DNA of 8,142 bases from Limisphaerales bacterium (GTDB lineage: Bacteria > Verrucomicrobiota > Verrucomicrobiia > Limisphaerales > UBA11358). The notes beneath the pieces were generated by a model that saw nothing but the letters and a program-made list of their open reading frames with translations, was not told where the DNA came from and did not search any database. The position numbers were made by a program, and so were the translations under genes. The DNA lies in the NCBI GenBank assembly GCA_003455565.1, contig DMQW01000357.1, forward strand, positions 1 through 8,142, given 5' to 3'. Positions 6,730-8,142 of the stretch are shown one piece after another. Position 1 is the stretch's first letter, and each line of letters opens with the position of its first letter.

Positions 6730-7860
6730 ATGAAGCTGAATCATCTTTTCATTCTGCTGGCCGCGCTGCTGCAAATTTCTGTGGCCGCCCACGCCGGCCC
6801 CACCGCGCGCCGCGCAAGCATTATTTTCATCCAATGCCACGGCCTCGGCTACGGCGACTTGAGCTGCTACGGCCAGACCAATTTTCAGACGCCGAACCTC
6901 GACCGCCTCGCCGCCGAAGGCATCCGCTTCACCGGTTACTACGCGGGCAATGCCGGAAGTTCGCCGGTGCCGTCAGCGCTGTTGTTCGGAAAAAATTCCG
7001 CCGCCGCCAGCGCGCCGAATGAAATCAACCTCGCCCAACGGCTCCAGCAGGCGGGCTATCACACCGGGCTGATCGGCGAATGGGGACTCGGCGGCGAGCC
7101 GTGGACCAGGGGTTTTGACGAGTTCGCCGGCTTCCTGAATTTTGACGAAGGAAAAAATTATTATGCCGACTATCTCTGGCGATACGCGCCGAACAGCATT
7201 TTAGACACGACGAACAACCGCATGGCCGCGTTCGTCGGCAAGGAAATGCTCTATCCGAACACCGGCGGCAAAAAGGAACAGTATCTGCCCGACTTGTTCA
7301 TGACCGCGACGGCCAATTTCATCCGCGTCAACCAGCCGGATCAGTTTAATAACTTCCGCCCGTTTTTCCTGCTCGTGAACCTGCCCGCGCCGCGCACCAC
7401 CGCGACCGGCGCGGATGATTTTCCCGTGCCGACCGACGCGCCGTTCACCGATGAACATTGGCCGCAAGCCGCCAAAAACCGCGCCGCACTCATCACGCGC
7501 CTCGACAGCGGCGTCGGCCAGGTGCTGGAACAGTTAAACAAACTGAACCTGACCAACAACGTCGCCATCTTCTTCACTAGCGCGTCGCCGCCGGAAAAAT
7601 TTGCGGACACCAATCTGAATTTCCTCCGCCCGAACGGAAACCTTCGCGGCAAACTGGAACTTTCATTGCCGATGATTGTTCACTGGCCGAAAACTATTCC
7701 TGCCGGACAGGTCAGTGATTTCGCGTGGGCCGCGTGGGACTTCGCGCCGACCGCACTGGAAATCGCGCAGTTCCGGCCGGCAACGAACTTCACTGGCGTT
7801 TCCATTTTGCCGAAGCTACTCAGTCGGACGCAGACGAACCGGCTCGAGTCAAAACCCTAG
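6730..7860 (+). CDS. Secreted sulfatase-fold protein, catalytic residues lost, C-terminus short
   Basis: This 376-residue protein has a signal peptide (MKLNHLFILLAALLQISVAAHA, about 1-22). The sulfatase/alkaline-phosphatase-superfamily scaffold is clear: GLGYGDLSCYGQTNFQTPNL (38-57), DRLAAEGIRFTGYYAG (58-73), TGLIGEW (112-118), FFLLVN (212-217) and LPMIVHWP (313-320). However, the active site is dismantled. The metal-binding Asp pair is Cys36-His37. The formylglycine motif CxPxR is Ser77-Ser78-Pro79-Val80-Pro81. GKWH is Gly-Glu117-Trp-Gly119. The NAPH histidine is Arg222, and the TSDNG metal ligands are Ala285-Ser286. The EGG loop before LPMIV is also shortened. Sulfatase activity is therefore very unlikely; a binding or structural role, or decay, is more plausible. 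Family members are usually 450 residues or more, and this one stops just after QTNR. No frameshift is evident within it. ATG 6730 is chosen because it begins the signal peptide. Confidence 0.85.
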   Translation: MKLNHLFILLAALLQISVAAHAGPTARRASIIFIQCHGLGYGDLSCYGQTNFQTPNLDRLAAEGIRFTGYYAGNAGSSPVPSALLFGKNSAAASAPNEINLAQRLQQAGYHTGLIGEWGLGGEPWTRGFDEFAGFLNFDEGKNYYADYLWRYAPNSILDTTNNRMAAFVGKEMLYPNTGGKKEQYLPDLFMTATANFIRVNQPDQFNNFRPFFLLVNLPAPRTTATGADDFPVPTDAPFTDEHWPQAAKNRAALITRLDSGVGQVLEQLNKLNLTNNVAIFFTSASPPEKFADTNLNFLRPNGNLRGKLELSLPMIVHWPKTIPAGQVSDFAWAAWDFAPTALEIAQFRPATNFTGVSILPKLLSRTQTNRLESKP

Positions 7861-7888
7861 CCCGTGATTGCAAAATGAGTTGGGTGGC

Positions 7889-8032
7889 ACAGGCCTCCGG
7901 CCTGTTGTTTCGGGCGTCCCGCCCGAAACCGTTGTGGGACATGGGCTGGTTTTGTTTATGCGGACAACGAGCAACGGACGACCTCTGACGAAATCCGGCG
8001 CGACGCCGGATTTGACGGGCGCGACGCCCGTC
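7889..8032. repeat. Four consecutive short-loop hairpins downstream of the sulfatase-like gene
   Basis: There are four perfect stems with 3-base loops. H1 pairs 7889-7895 with 7899-7905 (ACAGGCC/GGCCTGT). H2 pairs 7907-7916 with 7920-7929 (GTTTCGGGCG). H3 pairs 7991-8000 with 8004-8013 (AAATCCGGCG). H4 pairs 8014-8021 with 8025-8032 (GACGGGCG). H1 and H2 share loop TCC; H3 and H4 share loop CGA and a GGCGCGACGCC-like core. H3 and H4 abut directly. This looks like a composite dispersed repeat that could stop transcription or stabilise the upstream mRNA. Open reading frames across it on both strands are by-products of the repeats. Confidence 0.85.
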
Positions 8033-8142
8033 CCCTCATCTGATGAGCCTCGAAACAAGTAGGCGAGGCACAACGGCCATCAGCAGTTTTAACGCTGAAC
8101 CACCGATCAAATTACACAGCCTGCAACCGATCTTTCTCAATC
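8033..8142. other. Unassigned sequence at window end
   Basis: No coding potential, RNA gene or mobile-element signature was recognised in this stretch. A weak 6-bp inverted repeat (GCCTCG 8047-8052, CGAGGC 8064-8069) is the only structure seen. Confidence 0.5.

Noticed and set aside
7889..8032. CRISPR array
   Set aside because: The units are different hairpins with no constant direct repeat and no regular spacers, and no cas gene is present.
7868..8073. Short open frames on both strands across the hairpin cluster
   Set aside because: They are explained by the palindromic repeats, which stay open on both strands; no independent coding evidence is visible.
8041..8142. Integron attC-like site
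   Set aside because: A TAACGC-like word and a weak inverted repeat are present, but no matching GTTRRRY/RYYYAAC pair with the expected spacing was found, and no integrase is in the window.

Overview
The window looks like an end-of-contig fragment from a member of the Verrucomicrobiota, most likely Pedosphaera/Limisphaerales-like. The reasons are a long ECF sigma factor with a fused membrane and coiled-coil tail, a secreted sulfatase-family protein, gene starts without clear Shine-Dalgarno sites, and several short 9-bp and 6-bp period intergenic repeat families that I recall as common in this phylum. The taxonomic call is inference. The first 12 bases match the end of the Nextera/Tn5 mosaic-end adapter, so the left edge is probably a sequencing artefact.

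Layout: (1) 58-2083, minus strand: an ECF sigma factor with a transmembrane segment, a coiled coil and two Spy/CpxP-like repeats, followed 28 bp downstream by a small three-helix membrane protein. (2) 2084-2342: a divergent intergenic region holding a large GATTAN inverted repeat and a 9-bp tandem repeat. (3) 2343-4277, plus strand: an Hsp70 (DnaK/HscA-like) chaperone with two insertions. One insertion, and a separate stretch in the lid, read like intergenic repeats captured in frame. (4) 4271-5172, minus strand: a DUF554 membrane protein and a 44-residue single-helix protein, convergent with the chaperone gene and overlapping its end. (5) 5316-6596, plus strand: an AmpG/PAT-like major facilitator transporter whose stop codon lies inside an inverted repeat. 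(6) 6730-7860, plus strand: a secreted sulfatase-fold protein in which nearly every catalytic residue is replaced and the C-terminus is missing. (7) 7861-8142: four consecutive short-loop hairpins, then about 110 bp with nothing recognisable.

The genes do not form one pathway. Two pairs look co-transcribed: the sigma factor with its small membrane protein, and DUF554 with the 44-residue protein. The strongest leads are the one-polypeptide membrane-anchored sigma factor, the dismantled sulfatase, and the repeat sequences found inside dnaK. No CRISPR array, tRNA, rRNA, transposase or integrase was found.
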